Source: Desulfuromonadales bacterium C00003068 (GTDB lineage: Bacteria; Desulfobacterota; Desulfuromonadia; Desulfuromonadales; Desulfuromonadaceae). From it: a DNA stretch of 15,503 nt. Made by a program: the position numbers and the translations under genes. The stretch is taken from assembly GCA_001751155.1 (NCBI GenBank), contig MAXR01000075.1:6543-22045 (forward strand), written 5' to 3'. This document shows positions 1-6,442 of this stretch, in pieces; position 1 is the first letter of the stretch; the number at the start of each line of letters is the position of its first letter. The notes under the pieces were generated by a model. The model searched no databases. It had not been told where the DNA came from and was given only the letters and a program-made list of their open reading frames with translations.

Positions 1-609
1 AATCACTTCACTGCCGATTCGTTGCGGCTGAGAGTGATCATGAGTGGAATACACCACGGTCACTCCGCGGCGTGGTAATTCGCCGAGGAGTGTTTCAAAT
101 GTCTGTATGCTATCGCTATCAATGCTGGCTGTTGGTTCATCAAGTAGAATAATATTTGGTTCTAAAGCCAAAGCGCGTGCTAAAGCGACACGATGTATCT
201 CACCACCTGATAGATTATCAACGTTGCGCTGTGCTAGGGCTGTGAGTCCCATCATATCTAATGCTGATTGAATTCGTTGTTGTTGCTCTTTGGTGTGTAT
301 GCCGCGTAACGTGAGGCCAAAAGCAAGGTTGTTATACACGGTTCCTTTAAACAGATAGGGCGACTGCTCAACGAGGGTGATGTGCTGCCTTTTTTCGGTG
401 ATTGTTTTAGCCTTACTATTAAAGAAAATGGTCCCTTGCTGCGGCTGTTGTAGTAATGCAAGGACCCTTAATAGGGTGCTCTTACCTGCACCATTTGCCC
501 CTGTGAGCGCATAGCTGCGCTGGGGGAAAAGTTCAAGGCTGTCAATTGATAAACAAAAATTGTCACCTTGATGGATCACCACATTTTTTAAGCTGAGTAT
601 TGGCGCCAT
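1..609 (-). CDS. tupC: Tungstate ABC transporter ATP-binding subunit (partial, C-terminus outside window)
   Basis: This is the cytoplasmic ATPase that would power tungstate import through TupB. About 203 residues are visible from the ATG at 609; the frame stays open to the window edge, so the C-terminus is missing. The visible domain is a complete ABC ATPase core: Walker A GANGAGKST at about residues 46-54, Q-loop region ITLVEQSPYLF, signature LSGGEIHRVALARALA, Walker B IILLDEP and the switch histidine in YSTHDH. The start codon lies 4 nt after the tupB stop, with AAGG just upstream, so translation is probably coupled. The ATPase fold alone would not separate tungstate from molybdate or phosphate. 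The assignment rests on the adjacent TupA-type binding protein, the TupB-type permease and the order A-B-C. Confidence 0.88.
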   Translation of the reverse strand, partial: MAPILSLKNVVIHQGDNFCLSIDSLELFPQRSYALTGANGAGKSTLLRVLALLQQPQQGTIFFNSKAKTITEKRQHITLVEQSPYLFKGTVYNNLAFGLTLRGIHTKEQQQRIQSALDMMGLTALAQRNVDNLSGGEIHRVALARALALEPNIILLDEPTASIDSDSIQTFETLLGELPRRGVTVVYSTHDHSQPQRIGSEVI

Positions 610-613
610 CGCC

Positions 614-1300
614 TTACCTTTGTTGGAGTAGATTTAAAAACATATTTACGAACAACGCGACGCTCAATAAAACAATACCTAATGCTAAGCCAAAGGCAAA
701 TTCACCCTTGCTTGTTTCAAGAGCAATGGCTGTGGTCATGGTGCGGGTTGAGTTGCGTATATTGCCACCGAGCATCATCGCCACGCCCACTTCGCCAATC
801 ACTCGGCCAAAGCCCGCTATGATTGCCGCCATCACCCCGAAACGGATCTCTTTAATGAGTTGAATGTTGGCCTGTAACGGCGTCGCGCCAAGGGTGAGGG
901 CGGTGTTGATAATTCGGCTATCGGAACCTTCGACGGCAGCGAGAACATAATTACTGATAATGGGGGTTGCCAGAACCATTTGTCCAACAATCATGGCAAC
1001 GGGTGTAAAAAGAAGACCAAAGCTGCCCATGGGGCCTTGTCGACTAAAGACCCCAAATAGGACTAAGCCCACCACCACTGTTGGCAGCGCCATGAGGGTG
1101 TTGAGCAGGGTGACCACAATACGCCGACCGCGAAACTGCATTAAGCCAAGGGCAACACCTATTGGAACGGCAAGTATTGCAGATAAAGAAATGGCGCAAA
1201 ATGAGGTATAAAGCGAGGTCCAAACGATCTTCTGTATGTCCTGATCGAAGGTGAAAATGAGCTCTATTGCGGCGCGTATTGATTCGAGCAGGTAGTCCAA
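614..1300 (-). CDS. tupB: Tungstate ABC transporter permease
   Basis: Inner-membrane permease of the tungstate importer. It has several hydrophobic segments and the conserved ABC-permease loop, here GFGRVIGEVGVAMMLGG, near the C-terminal third. Family-typical text includes NTLMALPTVVVGLVLF and GPMGSFGLLFTP. I prefer a TTG start at 1300-1298, giving DYLLESIRAAIEL as the beginning. It is preceded by AAGGGGAT at a proper distance, overlapping the tupA stop at 1311-1313. It also avoids 13 extra residues that would be read out of tupA. The ATG at 1339, inside tupA, is the alternative. The protein would be about 228 residues with the TTG start and 241 with the ATG. Its place between tupA and tupC, 4 nt from tupC, supports one transcript. 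Confidence 0.9.
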   Translation of the reverse strand: MDYLLESIRAAIELIFTFDQDIQKIVWTSLYTSFCAISLSAILAVPIGVALGLMQFRGRRIVVTLLNTLMALPTVVVGLVLFGVFSRQGPMGSFGLLFTPVAMIVGQMVLATPIISNYVLAAVEGSDSRIINTALTLGATPLQANIQLIKEIRFGVMAAIIAGFGRVIGEVGVAMMLGGNIRNSTRTMTTAIALETSKGEFAFGLALGIVLLSVALFVNMFLNLLQQR

Positions 1301-1310
1301 TTCTATCCCC

Positions 1311-2111
1311 TTATTGTACGTAGAAAAGTTGCTCACCACCGCGACGATAGCCCGTAATCAGCGCTTTTGCTTGATCTGATACGAGAAAGTCGAGGAATTT
1401 TTTTGCTAATTGATCTTTTACGTGTGGGTGCTTTTTTGGATTAACCATGATCACCCCGTATGGGTTGAACAGCTGAGAATCGCCTTGACTGACAATCTGT
1501 AGATCGGTCTTGCCGCTAAAGGCCAAATAGGTTCCGCGGTCGCTCAGTGTGTAGCCTTTTCGTTCACCTGCCATGATGATCACTTCGCCCATACCTCGTC
1601 CCGCTTCTAAATACCAATTACCCTCTGGTGTGACATGAGCGGCACGCCATAGTTGTTTTTCGCGACTATGGGTTCCCGAATCATCTCCGCGAGAAACGAA
1701 CGTTGCTTTATGCTGAGCAATGGTCGCCATCGCTGTGACAACATCGGTTGTTTGTTTCACGCCAGCGGGGTCGTTGACTGGTCCGAGAACCACAAAATCA
1801 TTATACATCACGTCGCGGCGATCGACGCCGTAGCCATCGGCAATAAACTTATCTTCCTTACTGCGAGCGTGCACCATCACCACATCAACATCACCCGACT
1901 CACCAAGTTTAATGGCTTTTCCTGTACCGACGGCGATGACATCAATTTGGCAATCGTTGCTCTGTTCAAAGGGGGGTAATAGTACGGCAAGCAAACCTGA
2001 ATTTTCGGTTGAGGTGGTGGTAGCCAAGCGTAGGTGTTCAGTGGCCAGTGCTGGTAGGGTGAATGATACGTATAGAGCTGCTGTAATGATCATAGTCAAG
2101 ATTGATTTCAT
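1311..2111 (-). CDS. tupA: Periplasmic tungstate-binding protein
   Basis: Extracytoplasmic solute-binding protein that captures tungstate and delivers it to TupB. Residues 1-23 form a signal peptide with a hydrophobic core and an ALA cleavage site. The mature protein opens with LRLATTTST; the TTTST run at residues 31-35 is the oxyanion-contact motif of the TupA family. Later family features are GTGKAIKLGESGDVDVVMVH, FVSRGDDSGTHSREK and AGRGMGEVI. The length, 266 residues, is normal. The start ATG at 2111 follows AAAGGGAA about 7-8 nt upstream. The gene leads the tupABC operon. A 24-bp dyad 65-90 nt upstream is a plausible operator. TupA proteins usually prefer tungstate strongly over molybdate, which agrees with the adjacent AOR, but a substrate switch cannot be excluded by reading. 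Confidence 0.92.
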   Translation of the reverse strand: MKSILTMIITAALYVSFTLPALATEHLRLATTTSTENSGLLAVLLPPFEQSNDCQIDVIAVGTGKAIKLGESGDVDVVMVHARSKEDKFIADGYGVDRRDVMYNDFVVLGPVNDPAGVKQTTDVVTAMATIAQHKATFVSRGDDSGTHSREKQLWRAAHVTPEGNWYLEAGRGMGEVIIMAGERKGYTLSDRGTYLAFSGKTDLQIVSQGDSQLFNPYGVIMVNPKKHPHVKDQLAKKFLDFLVSDQAKALITGYRRGGEQLFYVQ

Positions 2112-2175
2112 TGCATTGATTCCCTTTAAAGTGTGGTGGTTAAGAGCTTCAGATACTCAATTTGTTGATAGGTTT

Positions 2176-2199
2176 CTCTTGTAAGTATACATGCAAGAG
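2176..2199. promoter_or_regulatory. 24-bp dyad, candidate operator of the tup operon
   Basis: Perfect 6-bp arms CTCTTG and CAAGAG are separated by 12 bp. The palindrome GTATAC sits exactly at the same centre (2185-2190), so the symmetry is nested. On the minus strand TATACT overlaps this dyad and could serve as a -10 element for tupA, about 75 nt upstream of its start, although no good -35 was found. A repressor bound here would block tup transcription. Which regulator (TunR, ModE or other) cannot be told from the sequence; it does not resemble the ModE consensus. Confidence 0.5.
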
Positions 2200-2392
2200 G
2201 TGTGCAAAAATGGAACATTTTATTCATATAAAGTTTTGATGCCAATATGGATAGATCGTGGTGGATAGTCAAGTGTTCGGTGTGTGGCCATTTTAGTGCA
2301 TCGATACCGTTACGAATTTGGAGCGGTTGCCATGAAATGTGGCGATTGTTTTTATTGGCTCGCTTGAGCCATTGTATAGAGAGGGTACAATC

Positions 2393-2508
2393 TGTTCCAA
2401 ATTGGTGCGAAACGACCCATTGTGGAACACTTTGTGGCGTTGCTTTGATTTTCTTGAATGGAACATTGATCGTAAGGGCAATGTTACATACTGTCTCATA
2501 TTGGAACG
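2393..2508. promoter_or_regulatory. Cluster of TGGAACA half-sites, candidate activator (UAS) sites
   Basis: TGTTCCA at 2393-2399 faces TGGAACA at 2423-2429. Further same-direction copies are TGGAACA at 2459-2465 and TGGAACG at 2502-2508. Another copy lies in a perfect palindrome at 2207-2221. They sit about 110-250 bp upstream of the sigma-54 promoter, the normal place for binding sites of a bacterial enhancer-binding protein. A 7-mer is expected about once per 8 kb over both strands, so this density is not random-looking. The cognate regulator is not in the window. Confidence 0.5.
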
Positions 2509-2618
2509 CTTCGAGTCGATTTCTCTCTTGCGTTGTAAGTGGAAATAATTCTAATGTTGAACGATTTTGTGCTAAAAAGATCCGTGATTACAGCTAGTTG
2601 TTGGTTTTATTTTAAGTC

Positions 2619-2634
2619 TGGCATTGTTGTTGCT
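2619..2634 (+). promoter_or_regulatory. Sigma-54 (-24/-12) promoter of the alcohol dehydrogenase gene
   Basis: TGGCAT-N5-TTGCT places the invariant GG at 2620-2621 and GC at 2632-2633, with exactly 10 bp between them. This matches the RpoN consensus TGGCAC-N5-TTGCW at all but one base. Transcription would begin near 2645 and give a leader of about 55 nt before the ATG at 2701. Alcohol-oxidation genes under sigma-54 control are known in anaerobes. This placement also argues against translation starting upstream at 2539. Confidence 0.72.
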
Positions 2635-2700
2635 GAATGGAAACATATCGATGATGTTTTTTTTATTTATGTAGCACTAACAACAAAATGGAGAGAAAAA

Positions 2701-3864
2701 ATGGCTTTAGCAGATCAAACTTATGGTTTTTACATTCCTACAGTTTCACTTATGGGCGTTGGTTCTTCAAAGGAAACTGGCGATCAAGTTAAGGCGCTAG
2801 GCGGTTCAAAGGCTTTGTTGGTAACTGACAAGGGTATTGTTGCAACTGGCATGGCTGAGCAAATTAAAACTCAGGTTGAAGCAGCTGGCGTTGAAGTTGT
2901 TATCTTTGACGGTTCAGAGCCTAACCCTACTGACAAAAACGTTCATGATGGCCTTAAGGTTTATCAAGACGAAAAATGTGACACTATCATTACTCTCGGT
3001 GGTGGTTCTTCTCACGACTGTGGTAAGGGAATTGGTATGGTTGCCTCAAACGGTGGTCACATTCGTGATTGCGAAGGGGTAAACAAAACCACTAAGCCAA
3101 TGCCTCCTTTCGTAGCGATCAACACTACAGCGGGTACTGCTTCAGAGATGACACGCTTCTGTATCATTACTAACACTGATACACATGTAAAGATGGCTAT
3201 TGTTGACTGGCGTTGTACCCCAAATATCGCTATCAATGATCCTGTTTTGATGGTTGGTAAGCCTGCAGGTCTAACTGCTGCAACAGGTATGGATGCATTG
3301 ACTCACGCGATTGAGGCATATGTTTCAACTATCGCTACACCTATTACTGATGCATGTGCAATCAAAGCGATTGAACTGGTTGCTGAGTACTTACGTCCTG
3401 TTGTTGCAAACGGCGACAACCTCGAAGCGCGTGACAAGATGGCTTATGCTGAGTTCCTCGCTGGTATGGCGTTTAACAACGCTTCACTTGGTTATGTTCA
3501 CGCTATGGCTCACCAGCTTGGTGGCTTCTACAACTTGCCACACGGTCTGTGTAACGCAATCCTTCTTCCTGCGGTATGTGAGTTTAACACCATCGCCAAC
3601 CCACAACGCTTTGCTGATATTGCTGTTGCAATGGGCGAGAACATCGAAGGCTTAAGCACTGTTGAGGCGGCTCAAGCAGGTATTGCTGCAATTCGTGACC
3701 TTTCTGCTTCTATCGGTATTCCTGCTGGTCTGAAAGCTCTTGATGTTAAAGAGGCGGATCTTACTGTCATGGCTGGAAATGCTCAGAAAGATGCATGTAT
3801 GTTGACGAATCCTCGCAAGGCAAAACTTGAGGAAGTGATCAATATTTACAAAGCAGCAATGTAA
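2701..3864 (+). CDS. Iron-containing (group III) alcohol dehydrogenase
   Basis: NAD-dependent cytoplasmic enzyme interconverting primary alcohols and aldehydes, 387 residues, like Zymomonas AdhB-type enzymes. The dinucleotide-binding motif GGGSSHDCGKG begins at about residue 100. The four metal ligands expected for the family are all present: Asp198 and His202 in GMDALTHAIEAY, and His267 and His281 in HAMAHQLGGFYNLPHG. The ATG at 2701 follows GGAG by 7 nt and begins with ALADQTYGFYIP, a normal N-terminus. The open frame extends back to 2539, but the added residues are not family-like and would lie upstream of the sigma-54 start site. Codon use is rich in GGT, GTT and GCT, suggesting high expression. 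With the AOR downstream it would take an alcohol to an aldehyde and then to the acid. The exact alcohol is not readable. Confidence 0.95.
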   Translation: MALADQTYGFYIPTVSLMGVGSSKETGDQVKALGGSKALLVTDKGIVATGMAEQIKTQVEAAGVEVVIFDGSEPNPTDKNVHDGLKVYQDEKCDTIITLGGGSSHDCGKGIGMVASNGGHIRDCEGVNKTTKPMPPFVAINTTAGTASEMTRFCIITNTDTHVKMAIVDWRCTPNIAINDPVLMVGKPAGLTAATGMDALTHAIEAYVSTIATPITDACAIKAIELVAEYLRPVVANGDNLEARDKMAYAEFLAGMAFNNASLGYVHAMAHQLGGFYNLPHGLCNAILLPAVCEFNTIANPQRFADIAVAMGENIEGLSTVEAAQAGIAAIRDLSASIGIPAGLKALDVKEADLTVMAGNAQKDACMLTNPRKAKLEEVINIYKAAM

Positions 3865-3880
3865 ACAGCGTTCAATTCTA

Positions 3881-3911
3881 GGCCAAGAGAAGTTTTTCTC
3901 TTGGCCTTTTT
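3881..3911 (+). terminator. Rho-independent terminator after the alcohol dehydrogenase gene
   Basis: GGCCAAGAG (3881-3889) pairs perfectly with CTCTTGGCC (3898-3906) around a short AT-rich loop, followed by TTTTT. It begins 17 nt after the stop codon. It separates the dehydrogenase transcript from the AOR leader, apart from any read-through. Confidence 0.93.
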
Positions 3912-3969
3912 ATTGCATGGTTTTATTGCAGCGAGCTTGTAGAAGGTCATTTGTTGTTGACGTAAATGG

Positions 3970-4070
3970 CCGGTCTCCGAGCCTGACCACCTTAGAGGAT
4001 TTTTCCTGATGGTGACAGGCCGACGGGTTTTACTGGAAACGGTGAGGCCTCCCTTTTGGAAAGGAGATTG
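3970..4070 (+). ncRNA. Moco/Tuco riboswitch-like leader of the AOR gene
   Basis: The leader of the tungsten enzyme gene matches my recollection of the molybdenum/tungsten cofactor RNA motif. Visible pairings are TCTCC (3974-3978) with GGAGA (4063-4067) closing the structure, GCCTG (3981-3985) with CAGGC (4016-4020), CACC (3988-3991) with GGTG (4011-4014), and a GAAA tetraloop hairpin ACTG-GAAA-CGGT (4032-4043). The 3' part, GAGGCCTCCC, then TTTT, then GGAAAGGAG, is the most characteristic block. No terminator follows. CTCCC (4049-4053) can pair with the AOR ribosome site GGGAG (4110-4114), so control of translation is plausible. Whether Moco or tungsten cofactor is sensed cannot be read directly; the gene it controls favours tungsten. 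The exact 5' boundary is uncertain, and a hairpin at 3945-3971 may belong to it. Confidence 0.75.
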
Positions 4071-4122
4071 ATGAAGTGTGTATCGCATTAAGCAATAGCT
4101 TTGATGAAAGGGAGTAATACCT

Positions 4123-5850
4123 ATGGAAAAAATATTTCGCGTAAATATGACAGACCTCACGACTAGTGTTGAGGAAGTTCCACAAAACTGGCTTGGTCTC
4201 GGTGGTCGTGGCTTAACATCGACAATCGTTGCCGCAGAAGTTGACCCAATGTGCCATGCTCTAGGTGACGGTAATAAGCTGGTGTTCGCACCAGGCTTGC
4301 TTTCTGGTACGGCTGCGGCAAACTCAGGGCGTATGTCTTGCGGTGCTAAAAGCCCCCTTACTGGTGGCATTAAAGAGAGCAACGTTGGCGGTACGACAGC
4401 TCAGCTATTTGCCAAAATGGGCATCAAAGCTCTTATCATTGAAGGTCTACCTCAAGAAGACAAGTTCTACAGTCTTGATGTGACCATGAATGGTGTGACG
4501 ATTGCTGAAGAAACTGAGTTGCTTGGTAAGGGTAACTTTGCAGTTATCGAGGCCATGGAAGCCAAGTATGATAAGAAAGTCGGCGTCATGAGTATCGGCC
4601 CAGTTGGCGAAGCGAAAATGACTGCCGCAAATATTTCAGTTAAAGATCCTGACAGCAAAATCCGTAGCCATGGACGTGGTGGTCTGGGGGCCGTAATGGG
4701 CTCAAAGAAGATCAAATATATCACTGTCAACCCTGAAGGTTCTGGCCGTGTGGCTATTGCTGACCCTGATAAGTTTAAAGCGGCATCGCGGGTGTTTGCT
4801 AAGACATTGATGGATCACCCTGTAGCAGGCGAAGGTCTACCTACTTTTGGCACCAATATTCTGGTCAATATTCTTAATGAAGCTGGCGGCCTACCAACAC
4901 GTAACTTTACCGATGGTAGCTGGGACAAGCACGACAAGATCTCTGGCGAGACCATGCACGACACCATCGTTGAACGTGGCGGAAAAACCAAACACGGTTG
5001 CCATAAAGGGTGTCTCATCCAGTGCTCACAAGTTTATAACGATAAAGACGGTAACTACCTCACCTCAGGTTTCGAGTATGAGACCATTTGGGGCATGGGT
5101 GCAGACTGTCTTGTTGATGATCTTGATCAGATCGCACAGGCCGATAGTATTATGGACGATATCGGTATTGACTCGATTGAAACCGTGGTTATGTTCGGTG
5201 TGGCAATGGAAGCTGGTATCCTCCCTTTCGGTGATGGTGCTGGAATTCTTCGCCTACTCAGAGAAGAAATTGGTAAAGCGACTCCTCTCGGTCGTATCTT
5301 AGGTTGTGGTACTGCTAGTGTTGGTAATGCTTACGGCGTAACACGTGTTCCTGTGGTTAAAAACCAAGGCATCCCAGCTTACGATCCACGTAGTGTTAAA
5401 GGTATTGGTATCACCTACGCAACCAGTACAATGGGTGCTGACCATACCGCTGGCTACACCATCGCTACCAATATTCTCAATGTTGGCGGCTTTGTCGATC
5501 CTTTGAAGAAGGAAGGTCAAGTTGAGCTTTCTCGTAACCTTCAAATTGCTTCGGCTGCCATTGATTCAACCGGAATGTGTATCTTTATCGCTTTCCCAGC
5601 TCTTGATATCCCTGAGTGCCTACCAGCACTGATCGATATGCTCAATGCGCGTTTTGGCATTGAACTCACTGGCGATGATGTCACCGAGCTCGGTAAGTCA
5701 ATCCTTAAAACTGAGCATGCCTTTAACTTGGCTGCAGGTTTGAACAATAAGCATGACCGTTTACCTGAATTCTTTAAAGAGCCTGTTCTTCCGCACAATG
5801 CTGTTTGGGATTTTAGCGATGAAGAGATCGATGCTTTTTGGGATTTTTAA
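4123..5850 (+). CDS. aor: Tungsten-containing aldehyde:ferredoxin oxidoreductase
   Basis: Cytoplasmic tungstopterin enzyme oxidising aldehydes to carboxylic acids with ferredoxin as acceptor; reduction of acids is also known in the family. At 575 residues it is near the normal AOR length of about 600. N-terminal family text includes GGRGLTSTIVA, GLLSGT and NSGRMSCGAKSPLTGG. Later come SIGPVGEAKMTAANI and HGRGGLGAVMGSKK, typical pterin-contact regions. Cluster ligands are probably Cys293, Cys297 and Cys301 (GCHKGCLIQCS) plus Cys486 in DSTGMC. The first three have CX3CX3C spacing rather than the CX2CX3C of the Pyrococcus enzyme. The ATG at 4123 follows GGGAG by 8 nt. Upstream is a cofactor-riboswitch-like leader; downstream are a terminator and pterin genes. 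Codon use resembles the highly expressed dehydrogenase next door. The physiological aldehyde is inferred from that neighbour only. Confidence 0.95.
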   Translation: MEKIFRVNMTDLTTSVEEVPQNWLGLGGRGLTSTIVAAEVDPMCHALGDGNKLVFAPGLLSGTAAANSGRMSCGAKSPLTGGIKESNVGGTTAQLFAKMGIKALIIEGLPQEDKFYSLDVTMNGVTIAEETELLGKGNFAVIEAMEAKYDKKVGVMSIGPVGEAKMTAANISVKDPDSKIRSHGRGGLGAVMGSKKIKYITVNPEGSGRVAIADPDKFKAASRVFAKTLMDHPVAGEGLPTFGTNILVNILNEAGGLPTRNFTDGSWDKHDKISGETMHDTIVERGGKTKHGCHKGCLIQCSQVYNDKDGNYLTSGFEYETIWGMGADCLVDDLDQIAQADSIMDDIGIDSIETVVMFGVAMEAGILPFGDGAGILRLLREEIGKATPLGRILGCGTASVGNAYGVTRVPVVKNQGIPAYDPRSVKGIGITYATSTMGADHTAGYTIATNILNVGGFVDPLKKEGQVELSRNLQIASAAIDSTGMCIFIAFPALDIPECLPALIDMLNARFGIELTGDDVTELGKSILKTEHAFNLAAGLNNKHDRLPEFFKEPVLPHNAVWDFSDEEIDAFWDF

Positions 5851-5886
5851 ACAATCTCTGATGGGAGCTTAGGCTCTCTCTCCTTA

Positions 5887-5925
5887 CCGACGTGATCGTC
5901 TGCTTCGATCACGTCGGTTTTTTTT
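5887..5925 (+). terminator. Rho-independent terminator after aor
   Basis: A perfect 12-bp stem, CCGACGTGATCG (5887-5898) with CGATCACGTCGG (5906-5917), is followed by eight T. It ends the AOR transcript and makes the following MoaD-like gene depend on its own promoter or on read-through. Confidence 0.97.
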
Positions 5926-5983
5926 GCACTAATTTTTATGATTCAACGTCCTGTCATGTATGAAATAAGTTGGGGTGAATAAT

Positions 5984-6208
5984 ATGAAGGTGACGATTAA
6001 GCTATTTGCTCAATTTCGCAATGAGCGCTTTAAAATTGAGCAGCGTGAGCTTCCTGATGCGATGACCTGCTTAGACATCGTTGCAACCTTGGCGATTGCA
6101 GAATCCGAAATTGGGGTTGTCATGATTAATAGTCGCCATGTGCCGCTAACACAAACATTGAATGAGGGGGATGTATTGGCTTTGTTCCCCTTGGTTGGTG
6201 GTGGCTGA
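5984..6208 (+). CDS. MoaD/ThiS-like sulfur carrier protein
   Basis: Small ubiquitin-fold protein of 74 residues that would carry the thiocarboxylate sulfur for building the dithiolene of molybdo- or tungstopterin. It opens with MKVTIKLFAQFR, the usual first beta strand of MoaD. It ends in DVLALFPLVGGG, with the Gly-Gly tail needed for adenylation and thiocarboxylation. I chose the ATG at 5984 because GGGG lies 8 nt upstream; a GTG at 5975 in the same frame would add only three residues and would lie inside that ribosome site. It sits between aor and moaA, as in many AOR loci. No MoaE or MoeB partner is in the window, so it may serve the general pathway or an AOR-dedicated one. Confidence 0.88.
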   Translation: MKVTIKLFAQFRNERFKIEQRELPDAMTCLDIVATLAIAESEIGVVMINSRHVPLTQTLNEGDVLALFPLVGGG

Positions 6209-6216
6209 TATGGAGA

Positions 6217-6389
6217 TTCTAGCAGCCTGTCAGACTTAACATGAACCTACTGCGAAATAGCCTGACTTGGCCCATATTTCCGATAATTATCGACAAATAG
6301 GCCAGCTATTCGCTCTCAAATTCTCGGAAATCTGGTCTCAAGCTGTCTATTCCTCGCTACGGCCCGTTAAGTCCGACAGACCGCTAGAA
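6217..6389. repeat. 173-bp non-coding element with terminal inverted repeats
   Basis: The left end (6217-6240) and right end (6366-6389) are inverted copies of a 24-bp sequence with 21 of 24 matches; both carry TTCTAGC outermost and GACTTAAC innermost. Inside are further self-complementary parts: the 12-bp palindrome CGATAATTATCG, GCGAAATAG facing CTATTCGC, and ATTTCCGA facing TCGGAAAT. The whole could fold into one branched hairpin. It has no ORF and fills the moaD-moaA gap. It looks like a miniature mobile or REP-type repeat; copy number elsewhere cannot be seen. Confidence 0.7.
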
Positions 6390-6442
6390 AAGAACAAGAT
6401 TTAGTTTATCGTTGAAAAATACTCTTATGCAATGGGGGTTGC

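Larger units (their letters stand above)
2112..2700. other. Divergent regulatory region between tupA and the alcohol dehydrogenase gene
   Basis: These 589 bases contain no gene I can support. Open frames here lack ribosome binding sites and protein-like composition. The stretch holds, from left to right, a 24-bp dyad near tupA (2176-2199), the palindrome AAAATGGAACATTTT (2207-2221), a cluster of TGGAACA/TGTTCCA half-sites (2393-2508), and a sigma-54-type promoter (2619-2634) facing the dehydrogenase gene. Its size suits a promoter that needs an upstream activator. Confidence 0.75.

Noticed and set aside
2247..2597. 116-residue plus-strand open frame in the tup/adh divergent region
   Set aside because: No ribosome site, rich in Cys and Trp in an unlikely pattern, and it covers the promoter elements.
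2539..2700. 54-codon N-terminal extension of the alcohol dehydrogenase
   Set aside because: It is not family-like, begins upstream of the sigma-54 start site, and the ATG at 2701 has its own GGAG and a normal N-terminus.
3846..4382. 178-residue minus-strand open frame over the AOR leader and gene start
   Set aside because: It is the antisense shadow of the AOR coding sequence and of the riboswitch-like leader.
5975..5983. GTG start for the MoaD-like protein
   Set aside because: It would overlap the GGGG ribosome site that serves the ATG at 5984.
6217..6389. Reading the inverted-repeat element as a terminator or riboswitch for moaA
   Set aside because: The ends are far apart, no T tract follows, and it does not share the cofactor-RNA block seen before aor.
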